From Butyrivibrio sp. (GTDB taxonomy: Bacteria > Bacillota > Clostridia > Lachnospirales > Lachnospiraceae), in contig NZ_JAGAYD010000211.1 of the NCBI RefSeq assembly GCF_017940685.1, forward strand, positions 1-38,664: a DNA stretch of 38,664 bases, in the 5' to 3' direction. The notes under the pieces were generated by a model that was not told the origin of the DNA, did not search any database, and was given only the letters and a program-made list of their open reading frames with translations. Both the position numbers and the translations under genes were made by a program. Below are positions 1 through 8,300 of the stretch, in pieces (the first letter of the stretch is position 1; each line of letters opens with the position of its first letter).

Positions 1-170
1 GGATCAGTTGGCGTAGTATCACTTATGATGTTCTCTGTAGCATGAGAAACCTGTGGCAGAGAAAAGACAAGGAAAGACGCCATTATGACACAAAAAAGTC
101 CAGAAATAATGCCTTTCCTTAGGTATTTCTTGATATATTTACTTGTTTCCTCTCCCCTGTTACTAGCCAT
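1..170 (-). CDS. fliP: FliP, flagellar export gate protein, N-terminal fragment
   Basis: Only the first 56 codons lie in the window; the gene continues beyond base 1. The ATG at 170-168 directly follows the fliO stop codon (TAA at 173-171). The fragment has a basic N-terminus (MASNRGEETSKY...), then a hydrophobic stretch ending in VSHA, which looks like a cleavable signal peptide, then a polar segment starting TENIISD. FliP is normally made with a signal peptide and follows fliO/fliZ in Gram-positive flagellar operons, where it forms the core of the type III export gate with FliQ and FliR. The identity rests on the signal peptide and gene order, because the conserved FliP core is outside the window. 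No strong ribosome binding site is visible, so translational coupling to fliO is likely. Confidence 0.72.
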   Translation of the reverse strand, partial: MASNRGEETSKYIKKYLRKGIISGLFCVIMASFLVFSLPQVSHATENIISDTTPTD

Positions 171-506
171 TTACTTCTTAATCTCACCTTTGATCTTTTC
201 AAGAATATCCTTAAAGCTTATGTTGTCCTGCGGATTTTCTTCCTTGAAAATAAGGTCCTCCCTGGATACTTCGCCGAGGTTTGTGACCTCGTCTTTTGAA
301 ACAGCAATGGCCATATATTTCTGACCAATGCGGACAATCTGAATATATTTTGTACTGGATATTCTGGCAGTCTCTATGATCTCGATATTACCGGTAGCTG
401 TCTTATCTTTTTGAAAATCAGCCATCCACCTGGTAAAAAAATATGTGGCAGCTAAAACTCCAATGAAGATAATAAGCATCACTATAAGCTGCAGATATGA
501 ATTCAT
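171..506 (-). CDS. fliO: FliO/FliZ-like flagellar assembly membrane protein
   Basis: This 111-residue protein has one N-terminal membrane helix (about residues 6-25) followed by RWMADFQ and a small soluble domain. That domain includes IEIIETARIS and the stretch YIQIVRIGQKYMAI, a beta-rich pattern typical of FliO/FliZ proteins (compare the family pattern 'v.v.lg..yylig'). FliO helps assemble FliP into the export gate. I chose the ATG at 506. A TTG at 533 would add nine residues and overlap the end of fliY by 11 bases, but it lacks a convincing ribosome binding site. The gene sits between fliY and fliP, the expected place. Confidence 0.8.
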   Translation of the reverse strand: MNSYLQLIVMLIIFIGVLAATYFFTRWMADFQKDKTATGNIEIIETARISSTKYIQIVRIGQKYMAIAVSKDEVTNLGEVSREDLIFKEENPQDNISFKDILEKIKGEIKK

Positions 507-522
507 AGAAAATGCCCCATCC

Positions 523-1761
523 TTACTGAACAATCTCTGTTACGCGGACGCCGAAGCTCTCCTCGATAACAACAACTTCTCCCTTGGCAACAAACTTACC
601 ATTTACCAGCACATCAACAGGCTCACCAGCAACCTTATCAAGTTCTATGATGGTACCGGGAGCAAAATCAAGAATATCTGAAATGGGCTTAGCTGTTCTT
701 CCAAGCTCAACGGTAACTTCCAGTGGTACATCCTTGATGATTCCAATATTCTCGCCGCCAGCCATGATGGTGGTACCACCAGCAAAATTCTGGAACTGAG
801 CTGGCTGGATATTCATGTTCATCATCTGAGGTGCCATCTGCATCTGAGGCATTGCCATCTGAGGCATTCCCATCTGTGGCATAGCCATCTGAGGCATTGG
901 CTGCCCCATCATTGAAGGATCCATAGCCGGCATTGGCTGTGGAGCTGCGGCAGCAGGTGCTGGAGCAGGTTCCGGAGCCGGTGCTGGAGCTGGAGCAGAT
1001 TCCTGATTTGCAGCATCTGCACCAATAACTGTATCCTTCAGGGTCTTGGCAAAATCTATTGGATACAACTGCATAAGAGTTGAATCCACCAGATCGCCAA
1101 CCTGCATCTTAAAGGAAATCTTTACAAAGGTTCCAGTAAGGAAATCTGCTATATCGGAAGGATCATCATTGATCATCTCAAGAAGTGTAGCCTGTGGCGG
1201 GCTGATATCTACCTTCTGATTGATCATGGTTGAAAGAGATGTGGCAGCTGCACCCATCATCTGGTTCATAGCTTCTGAAATGGCAGAAAGCTGAAGCTCT
1301 CCAATCTCACCATCTGTATTGGTACCATCACCGCCCATCATAAGGTCAGTGATGACCATAACATCGTGCTCTTTCAGGATAAGAATGTTAGTACCATCAA
1401 GACCTACTGTGTATTTGATCTGGATAAATACGCAAGGCCTTTCATAGTTGCTTATAACATTCTCCCAATTAGCAAGTTCAACCTGAGGAGTGGTGATATT
1501 TACTTTCTGATTAACCAGAGAGTACAGCGTAGTTGCTGAAGAGCCCATACTAATGTTGGCCACCTCACCAATTGCATCTTTCTCTGAATCAGTAAGGAGC
1601 GACTCATCAATATCGCCTCCACCTACTGGTGCTGAAGCTACCGAAGCTTCTGGCGCCCCCATGTCCGAAGGAGCATCTGCAGGCGCAGCATCGCCTCCAC
1701 CGGTTGGATCCATACCGGCAAGTAAAGCATTAATTTCGTCCTGAGATAACATTCCATCCAT
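523..1761 (-). CDS. fliY: FliY, flagellar switch protein with CheC-type phosphatase domain and FliN domain
   Basis: This 412-residue rotor switch protein has three parts. Residues 4-15 (MLSQDEINALL) are a FliM-like CheY-P binding motif. Residues about 55-250 are a CheC-type domain keeping both phosphatase signatures: E66/N69 in GEVANISMG and E163/N166 in SEAMNQMMG. Residues about 334-412 are a FliN/SpoA domain. CheC/FliY enzymes dephosphorylate CheY-P at the motor. Between the last two domains, residues 256-322 form an unusual linker, first Pro/Ala repeats and then repeated MPQM units. The gene starts five bases after the fliM stop. ATG 1761 has only AGGAG one base away, with GGAGG further upstream; ATG 1752 (MLSQ) is an equally plausible start. 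Confidence 0.93.
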   Translation of the reverse strand: MDGMLSQDEINALLAGMDPTGGGDAAPADAPSDMGAPEASVASAPVGGGDIDESLLTDSEKDAIGEVANISMGSSATTLYSLVNQKVNITTPQVELANWENVISNYERPCVFIQIKYTVGLDGTNILILKEHDVMVITDLMMGGDGTNTDGEIGELQLSAISEAMNQMMGAAATSLSTMINQKVDISPPQATLLEMINDDPSDIADFLTGTFVKISFKMQVGDLVDSTLMQLYPIDFAKTLKDTVIGADAANQESAPAPAPAPEPAPAPAAAAPQPMPAMDPSMMGQPMPQMAMPQMGMPQMAMPQMQMAPQMMNMNIQPAQFQNFAGGTTIMAGGENIGIIKDVPLEVTVELGRTAKPISDILDFAPGTIIELDKVAGEPVDVLVNGKFVAKGEVVVIEESFGVRVTEIVQ

Positions 1762-1765
1762 GCTC

Positions 1766-2749
1766 CTACTCTTCCTCCTCTCTCACTACCGACGTAATAC
1801 GCACGGCATATTTATCTTTTGCAGTACCAGGCAATGCAGTGAATTTAAATATATTTCCTATATAAACCTGCATGTCTGTATTTACTCTGTTATCAAGCCT
1901 TATTATGTCTCCGGCCTGTAAATGAACAAAATCATTGACTGATACATTACACCTTCCAAGTACAGCCTTAACCGGAACATCCACATGTCTGACCATAGAC
2001 TCCAGATAGTCCTGATAATCCTCTTCTGCATTCTTTTGCATAGTTGAAAACCAGAACTTGGTGTTCAGCTTGTCCATAACACTCTCAAGTGTGAAGTATG
2101 GCAGACAGACGTTCATAAGACCTTCTGTATCGCCAATCTTAATATTGAGAGTGACAATTGCTATCATATCTGTAGGTGAAATAACCTGTGCAAACTGTGG
2201 ATTGGTCTCTATCCTCTCCATTACAGGATTGATTGCCACTACATTCTGCCAAGGTTCAACCATAAGCTGCATGCATATGGTGACCAGCTTCTCAATAAGA
2301 GGCATCTCAATGTCTGTAAAGGGTCTTGGTTTATCAAGTCCAACTCCCTCTCCGCCAAGCATTCTGTCAATAAATGAAAATCCAATATTGGCCTGAAGTT
2401 CCAATATAATGGTTCCCTGTAGAGGCAGAAAACTTATAACTCCCAAGATTACCGGGTTCGAAAGGGCGTTTGAAAACTCTGAATATGTAACTGTTTCAGA
2501 GTTAGCTACTGAAACAGAAACGTTCTTTCGAAGATAAATAGGAAGCGTCGTTGATAAAAGACGTCCATAGTGCTCATAGATCATCTCCAGGGTACGCAAG
2601 TGCTCTTTCGAGAACTTGGCAGGACGTTTAAAGTCATAATCCTTGACTTTCTTTTCGTCATTGCCCTGCATCTGCTCCATATCAAGCTCACCTGTCGATA
2701 TCGCCGACAGCAGACTATCTATTTCGCTTTGTGATAGTACTTCGCTCAA
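1766..2749 (-). CDS. fliM: FliM, flagellar motor switch protein
   Basis: This 327-residue switch protein has an N-terminal CheY-P binding peptide (LSQSEIDSLLSAI, residues 5-17), then the FliM signature region DYDFKRPAKFSKEHLRTLE, a central CheC-like fold without the phosphatase Glu/Asn pairs, and a C-terminal FliN/SpoA domain (about 250-327). It forms the middle of the C-ring between FliG and FliY and sets rotation direction when bound by CheY-P. The start codon is TTG at 2749, preceded by GAGGAG seven bases upstream. It lies between fliL and fliY in the motA-fliP unit. Confidence 0.95.
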   Translation of the reverse strand: MSEVLSQSEIDSLLSAISTGELDMEQMQGNDEKKVKDYDFKRPAKFSKEHLRTLEMIYEHYGRLLSTTLPIYLRKNVSVSVANSETVTYSEFSNALSNPVILGVISFLPLQGTIILELQANIGFSFIDRMLGGEGVGLDKPRPFTDIEMPLIEKLVTICMQLMVEPWQNVVAINPVMERIETNPQFAQVISPTDMIAIVTLNIKIGDTEGLMNVCLPYFTLESVMDKLNTKFWFSTMQKNAEEDYQDYLESMVRHVDVPVKAVLGRCNVSVNDFVHLQAGDIIRLDNRVNTDMQVYIGNIFKFTALPGTAKDKYAVRITSVVREEEE

Positions 2750-2770
2750 TGTGAATCTCCTCTAAAAGAA

Positions 2771-3313
2771 TTAGTTATAAAGCACACTAGAAAAGCTTAC
2801 ATCATAGATGAAGTTAGAACCATAAAGCTCCTGAACTTCCTCAAGGATAGTCTCTTTTGCAGTCTCATCCATTCCTGACTGAAGTTCTTCCATAGAATAT
2901 GATGCAAGGGTATTTGTAACCTTACTCTTAACAAGCTCTTTCATGCTTGCAAGCGATTCTTCTGTACCAAGAGTTGCATAGTCGGCACTTGCTTTGTTCA
3001 TTGAGAATACAACCTCAACTACCATGTAGTGGCTCTTTCCATCGGCGCCAGCCTTAAGGTTGATGGTAAGCTTTTCATCACCTGTAAAGCCAAAGGTAGC
3101 TACATCTGTAACAGCTACAACTCCAGATGCAGATCCTGAAAATCCTCCAGTACTGCCACCGTTAGCTTCAAGCTCCAAAGCTGCAGCTATATCAGAAATA
3201 AGATGTGCAGTCTGTGAATTAGTGGTCATGACGCTAAGAAGCATAAATCCTGTCATGGCCAGATTCACTATAAGAAGTGCCAGGATGATTATTGATAACA
3301 GATTCTTTTTCAT
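2771..3313 (-). CDS. fliL: FliL, flagellar basal-body-associated membrane protein
   Basis: This 180-residue protein has a short cytoplasmic start (MKKNLLS), a single membrane helix (about residues 5-28) and an extracytoplasmic domain. A Gly/Ser linker (about 52-66) precedes the FliL-like region ending LYGSNFIYDVSFSSVLYN. FliL forms a ring around the stator and stabilises MotAB engagement. GGGGAG lies ten bases upstream of the ATG. It sits between motB and fliM, the usual Clostridia arrangement. The sequence is divergent, so position and topology carry much of the call. Confidence 0.85.
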   Translation of the reverse strand: MKKNLLSIIILALLIVNLAMTGFMLLSVMTTNSQTAHLISDIAAALELEANGGSTGGFSGSASGVVAVTDVATFGFTGDEKLTINLKAGADGKSHYMVVEVVFSMNKASADYATLGTEESLASMKELVKSKVTNTLASYSMEELQSGMDETAKETILEEVQELYGSNFIYDVSFSSVLYN

Positions 3314-3334
3314 TTGTCCTTATCTCCCCTCAAA

Positions 3335-4168
3335 TTAGTAAGATGCACTCAAAGGATTGTATATCTTGATCTCAACTCTTCTGTTGCGGGCTCTTCCCTC
3401 ATCAGTAGAGTTATCTGCTATTGGGTCATACTGACCTCTGCCGGTATGAACCAGATTAGCAGGGTCAAGCGTAGTGTTCTCAGTCAGATAATAAAAGATT
3501 GTCAGGGCTCTTCCGGATGAAAGCTCATCGTTGTTGGCATATTTTCCGCCGCCGCCCATAGGGATATTATCTGTATGTCCTTCAATCTCAATTGTTCCGC
3601 CAGCATAGGACTCAAGTATCTGTCCTACCTTCTCAACTACAGGAAGCGCATCCTCTTTAAGATCCACCTTACCTGAGTCAAAAAGGATCGAGCCCTGGAT
3701 CGTAAGCTGAACAAACTGACTTGTATAATTGAGGGAAACCATATTGTCGATCTCACCCTCTTCAAGAGCTTCTTCTATCTGCTCTGCCAGCTCTGCTGAA
3801 GCTTCAAGCTGCTCAGCTTCAGCTGCTTCCATAAGTTCTTTCTGTTCCATTTCACCAACTGCAGTTTCCTCAGAGTCAGAATCCTCTCCGCTCTGGGCAA
3901 GTCCCATGGAAGTAATATATGAAGAAAGCTCTGTGAGCTGGGATACACCATCGCCAATGAGGGCTCCCTGACCAATAGCCATCTCACCGCCAGAAAATAC
4001 GCTGAAGGCAGAACTAAATGAAGCTGCAACCTCTTCAAACTTTGCTGCATCCATTGTCGCCATGGAGAAAAGCAAAACGAAGAAGCAAAGAAGCAGGTTC
4101 ATCAGATCACCGAAGGTACCTTGCCACGCGGGGAGGCCGGGTTTAATTTCTTCAGGTTTCTTAGCCAT
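3335..4168 (-). CDS. motB: MotB, flagellar stator protein with peptidoglycan-binding OmpA-like domain
   Basis: This 277-residue stator subunit has one N-terminal membrane helix (about 18-40) containing the proton-carrying Asp at D21 in the TFGDLMNLLLC context. A long acidic, Ala/Glu-rich linker (about 95-145) follows, then an OmpA/MotB domain (about 160-277) with the signature IEGHTDNIPM and the ending DEGRARNRRVEIKI, which binds peptidoglycan. The ATG overlaps the motA stop as TAATG, with GGAGG six bases upstream, so the two stator genes are translationally coupled. The Glu-rich linker is longer than in Bacillus MotB. Confidence 0.95.
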   Translation of the reverse strand: MAKKPEEIKPGLPAWQGTFGDLMNLLLCFFVLLFSMATMDAAKFEEVAASFSSAFSVFSGGEMAIGQGALIGDGVSQLTELSSYITSMGLAQSGEDSDSEETAVGEMEQKELMEAAEAEQLEASAELAEQIEEALEEGEIDNMVSLNYTSQFVQLTIQGSILFDSGKVDLKEDALPVVEKVGQILESYAGGTIEIEGHTDNIPMGGGGKYANNDELSSGRALTIFYYLTENTTLDPANLVHTGRGQYDPIADNSTDEGRARNRRVEIKIYNPLSASY

Positions 4169-4971
4169 TATTCTCCTCCGCCGTCTCCAGAGCCATTCTC
4201 TGCTTCATATGCTGATCTGTCAGCAGGTGACAGGAATGACTTGAGCTTCTCTTCAGTAACACGCGGGTTCTCACCTGCCTGAATAGAAAGCAGACCTTCA
4301 ATAACTATACTCTTACTCATATACTCAGCATTGCTTCTGGCTTTAAGTTTGTTCTCAGCAGGGTAACAGAACCAGTTAGCCAGAACTGAACCATAGAATG
4401 TTGTAATGAGGGCAACCGCCATGGATGGTCCGATAGATGATGGATCAGACATGTTCTGAAGCATAAGAACCAGTCCAAGAAGAGTTCCGATCATACCCCA
4501 TGAAGGGCCCATACCTGCAACATCTGCAAAGAATGTGTAGTTTTCTTTATGACGTTCAGCCATGGCATCAATTTCAGCCTCCAAGATACTCTTTACAAGT
4601 TCTGGCTCAGTACCATCAACTATCAGCATTACTCCTTTTTTCATGAAAGGATCTTCAAGGCCGCTTGCAGCTTCTTCCAATGCAAGAAGTCCTTCTTTTC
4701 TGGCTGTGTTGGACAGATCAATGATGCTCTTGATCACAGACTTGGTATCATCAGATGGCATCTTGAAGATCAGTGTGTATGACTTAAGGCCGCTCATAAA
4801 ACTCTGCATGCTTCTAGATCCCAAAACCGCCATGAAGGCACCACCAAAGGTAATCATCATTGACGGAGCATCCACGAAGTATTTAACGCCTCCAATACCG
4901 GCACTAAACACAATACTGAGGATCATAAAGACGAAACACAGTCCTACTCCAAGTAATGAAGCAATATCCAC
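4168..4971 (-). CDS. motA: MotA, flagellar stator proton-channel protein
   Basis: This 267-residue protein has four predicted membrane helices (about 2-22, 30-50, 150-172 and 180-205) and a cytoplasmic loop between helices 2 and 3. Conserved MotA stretches are ADVAGMGPSWGMIGTLLGL and GPSMAVALITTFYGSVLANW, which include the channel-lining prolines. It pairs with MotB to conduct ions and push on FliG. Translation starts at GTG 4971, seven bases after a GGGGG-containing ribosome binding site. It is the first gene after the flgE terminator, so it probably begins its own transcription unit from the 406-bp leader upstream. Confidence 0.95.
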   Translation of the reverse strand: MDIASLLGVGLCFVFMILSIVFSAGIGGVKYFVDAPSMMITFGGAFMAVLGSRSMQSFMSGLKSYTLIFKMPSDDTKSVIKSIIDLSNTARKEGLLALEEAASGLEDPFMKKGVMLIVDGTEPELVKSILEAEIDAMAERHKENYTFFADVAGMGPSWGMIGTLLGLVLMLQNMSDPSSIGPSMAVALITTFYGSVLANWFCYPAENKLKARSNAEYMSKSIVIEGLLSIQAGENPRVTEEKLKSFLSPADRSAYEAENGSGDGGGE

Positions 4972-5050
4972 AACATTTCCCCCTTTTATTATTTGAAAAT
5001 TTCAAAATTTCTAATTTTTTCAGGTGTTTTTGAAATTAAATTTCTAGATA

Positions 5051-5071
5051 CCTTAATTTTAACACTTTTGC
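5051..5071 (-). repeat. Direct repeat copy 2 in motA leader, possible extended -10
   Basis: Read on the minus strand this copy is GCAAAAGTGTTAAAATTAAGG. It closely matches the copy at 5242-5261, about 190 bp upstream. Each copy contains TGTTAAAAT, which fits an extended -10 element (TGnTAnnnT), but neither has a good -35. It could be a duplicated promoter core or a regulator binding site. Confidence 0.45.
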
Positions 5072-5135
5072 ACGCCAAAAGCCGCTAAAACTGTTCACAT
5101 TTTAGACATAATTGCAGCATAATTTCATTTTGGGG

Positions 5136-5150
5136 ATTTCAATTTGAAAT
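5136..5150. promoter_or_regulatory. 15-bp AT-rich palindrome in motA leader
   Basis: ATTTCAA-T-TTGAAAT is a perfect dyad around one central base. A second dyad with related words, TTTGAAA-A-TTTCAAA, lies at 4992-5006, just before the motA ribosome binding site. Neither is a good CodY box. They may be operator half-sites or simply AT-rich sequence. Confidence 0.3.
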
Positions 5151-5193
5151 TTAATTGAAGATATCCATATTCCCCCACCAACTCATCCTTGAC

Positions 5194-5237
5194 ATACCAC
5201 AACATATAAAAAGGCATAATACTAGATATTGTGGTAT
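5194..5237. promoter_or_regulatory. 9-bp inverted repeat in motA leader
   Basis: ATACCACAA (5194-5202) and TTGTGGTAT (5229-5237) are perfect inverted copies, 35 bp apart start to start, between the two direct-repeat copies. There is no T-run, so it is not a terminator. It may be a regulator binding site or a leader RNA stem. Confidence 0.4.
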
Positions 5238-5241
5238 CGAA

Positions 5242-5261
5242 CTTATTTTAACACTTTTTGC
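5242..5261 (-). repeat. Direct repeat copy 1 in motA leader, possible extended -10
   Basis: Minus-strand sequence GCAAAAAGTGTTAAAATAAG, matching the copy at 5051-5071 apart from single-base slips in the A and T runs. TTCGATAC immediately downstream, with CAAA 15 bases before it, also faintly resembles a SigD promoter, but only 8 of 12 positions fit. Confidence 0.45.
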
Positions 5262-5306
5262 TGTGGAATACAGTATTAATTGAATAAATTTTTTATGTAT
5301 TATTTT

Positions 5307-5340
5307 AAAAAAATTCCCAGGACACAGGTCCTGGGAATTT
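5307..5340 (-). terminator. Rho-independent terminator after flgE
   Basis: On the minus strand there is a perfect 13-bp stem (AAATTCCCAGGAC pairing with GTCCTGGGAATTT) with a CTGT loop and a following T-run, 38 bases after the flgE stop. It is a strong intrinsic terminator and separates the hook unit from the motA-fliP unit. Confidence 0.93.
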
Positions 5341-5377
5341 GATCTGATGGATTTGCCTTTACTGATCTTTCTAATGA

Positions 5378-8300
5378 TTATCTCTTAAGGTTGGTGAGTT
5401 CCTCAAGAAGTGTATCTGATACTGTAATGATACGGCTATTAGCCTGGAAACCACGCTGTGTTGTGATCATCTCTGTGAACTCTCTTGAAAGGTCTACATT
5501 TGACATCTCAAGTACTCCAGTGTTCATGTAGCCGCCATCTGTTGTAATATCCTGAACAGTTGCTTCTCCAGAGTTAAGAGTTGATGAGTAGAGGTTGTCA
5601 CCTTCCTTTGAAAGACCAGATGCGTTAGCGAACTGAGCTGATGCAATCTGTCCAAGGAGCTTAGTCTGTCCATTTGAATATGTTGCGTAGATCCTACCGT
5701 CAGTTGAGATATTTACGCCATTCATCTCACCTACTGCTCTACCTGTGTTAAGGCTCTTCTTGTCACCCTTAACAGCCTTAACTGTTGAAGATCCGCTGGT
5801 GTTGTAGTTTGTAACTGATGAGAAGTCAAATGTCATGTGTCCAGCTACCATCTCTGCAGGGTCATTGTCACCCTTCTGGTAACCAAATGCTTCCATTCCG
5901 TAAAGCTCACTCTGATCAAAGATCATGTTTACGAGGCCTTGTCCCTCTGAGTTGTCATTAGCTGAAACAAGGGAACCGTTTGCTGCGTCGAACTTAAGCA
6001 TGATTGTGTGGCTGCCTGTTGAAAGTTCGATAGACTTAAGGTCTTCACCAATCTTGTATGTTCCGTCTCCGCCGTACGCTCTTGCTTCATCATCGCTAAC
6101 ACCGAAAATCTTCTGAAGGATGCCCTTATTAGCTCCACTTGCTGTTGAAAGAATATCTGAGATATTTCCTTCTGTCGGGAAGTCCTTAGCAATCTCAGTT
6201 GGGTTAACTGTCTTGTATGTTACGTTGCCTGTAGTTGAATCAACCTTTGCCTCATAATCAGGGTTGATGTTGTTAGTATCAGTCTGAACATGAGTTACAA
6301 TCATTCTGCTACCAACCAGCTGAACCTTAAACTCGCTGTCATCCTTAGTTGGATAATCGCCCTTAAGGCTCTCATAAGTTGTTCCATCTGCATAAATCTG
6401 TGTAAGAACGCTTTCACTAAGCTGTTCCTTAAGCTGCTCAAGAGTATAAACTCCATCATTACCGCCTGTAAGAACATAACCTTCCTTCAAGGAAGAATTC
6501 TTATTTCTAAATACAGATGTTGGTACTCCATACTCATAATTCGTGAAATTAGCTGTCTTAGTATCAGTTACGTGAGTAAATGTCTCGATATCAGCAGTCT
6601 TCTCAACTGTGCCAGTATAGGCAACAGTTGCCGTGAATCCTTCGGTTCCTGTAATATTTCTTACTTCATAAGTAATAGTACCACTAGTAACTGAAGTTCC
6701 TTCACCAAGGTTCAGTTTAGCAAGAAGAGCAGCTCTATCAGAGTCTGTCATGTCTGTTGCTATATTGATGGTCTGCTGCTTTGAAGCAAGATAATTAGCT
6801 AAAGTTTCCCCGGTGTTACAATCTACACTAGTCTCCTCATCGGTAAATCCATTTCCAGAAAACTTGATTGTATATACTTTATTTGTCTCTGAAGCACTTT
6901 CCAATTCATACTCAAACGTGAAATTTGAAAAATACGCATCAAGTCTAGCAGAAAGATCTGCTGAAGCATTTGGAAGGCTGCTTCCTACTACAGTTGTTGT
7001 CGATGTTCCAGCAGTAGTTAAAACACCAAGTAAATCCTGATAAAGAGAACCAGTAGTAGAATCAACTGCTATGTTTTCTGTATAATTGCCACTAGTAATT
7101 GTAATAGAACTGTCAGTATTTAATGTAAGATTAAAAGTATCGCCAAGGGAAGGCATCTGTATTGCTGACTTTAAATCTGTTAATGCACCAGCAGGAAATC
7201 CTGTTTCTGTAGGCGAGAATGTTCCCTTAGCATTTCCCTTAATAAGAGCATATAAAGCATTGTCAGAGTCGCTTATCTGAATAGACTTTGTTCCGCTGCC
7301 TGCATCAAGATACTTACCGCTGATCTTAAGTTCTCCAGCAGCATTGTATGAATAAGTTGTATCTCCATATACAGTTCCTGCTGGGCTAGTTATAGTTCCT
7401 GCTGTTATCTTTCCAAGAAGAGAACTGATTGTATCAGAAGCATAAGTCGTTGATGAAGCCTTGAAATAAGTATCATACTTAGTTCCAAGACCAGCTGTAG
7501 GTGTGGATGCAGTTTCTGAAGGGCCCTCGTTAGCAGTTATAGTAAGATCCTTAGAATTCTCATCATAGCTATAATTGTACTTGTCTGCATCTAAAGTAGA
7601 AACATCAAGTCCATAAATATTAAGAAGCATGTCAGAATTCAAGCCGCTAAGCTTACCAGTTATTGGATATGCTGGATTATCTGAGTTCGAAGGCATAGCA
7701 TAACCAAAATGAGTGGTTGGGTTATAGAAATAAGGAATATCATTTGTTGTAGACACATTTGTATATGTCTTGGATGAATCAGTTGTGATCTTTGCATCCT
7801 CAGAATTGTAAGTGATTGTCAGAGCATCCTGAGAAATAGTATAAGATGTGATATCGCCATATTTCTCTTTATATGTCGTTTCCTCAAGAGGATATACTTC
7901 ATCAAGGAATCCGTCTATCTTAAGAAGGTTATCAAGAGTAGTATCTGTGCTCTTAATAGTGTAAGTGTCATATACAGGAGAATTTGCTTCACGCCAGATT
8001 GTTGTCTTTCCTTCTACTGGCTCATCAATGTAGTAGCCATCTTCGATCTTGGATGTAACAGTCTCAGTCTTTCCGAATGTTACATGATCAAGTCTGTTTG
8101 TCGTTGTTCCATCAGGAAGTGTGATCTCCTGGTTGATTGAATTACCATCAGAATCAAGGATATCTGTCAGCTGAAGTGAGAAAAGATGGTCAGTTCCTGT
8201 ATCCTTAAGTGTAAATTTACCTGTGTAGAGATAACCCTTGTTGTCATAGAACTCGAGAGTGATTGTCTTACCATCATCAGATGTAACGTTGGTATCGTGG

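Larger units (their letters stand above)
4972..5377 (-). other. AT-rich intergenic region between flgE and motA
   Basis: This 406-bp stretch has no convincing ORF; flbD, which often sits between flgE and motA, is absent. It holds the flgE terminator (5307-5340), two copies of a roughly 20-bp direct repeat (5051-5071 and 5242-5261), a 9-bp dyad (5194-5202 with 5229-5237) and two 15-bp AT-rich palindromes (5136-5150 and 4992-5006). It is the only apparent place for the motA promoter. Confidence 0.7.

Noticed and set aside
4562-4996. 144-codon plus-strand ORF over motA
   Set aside because: It is a shadow of the conserved motA frame with no family features.
4992-5040. CodY box before motA
   Set aside because: The AT-rich palindromes do not align with AATTTTCWGAAAATT; the best alignment I tried was about 9 of 15.
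5209-5261. SigD promoter for motA (CAAA-N15-TTCGATAC)
   Set aside because: Only 8 of 12 positions match, much weaker than the sites before fliK and flgB.
6290-6694. 134-codon plus-strand ORF inside flgE
   Set aside because: It lies antisense to the intact flgE frame and looks like low-complexity shadow sequence.
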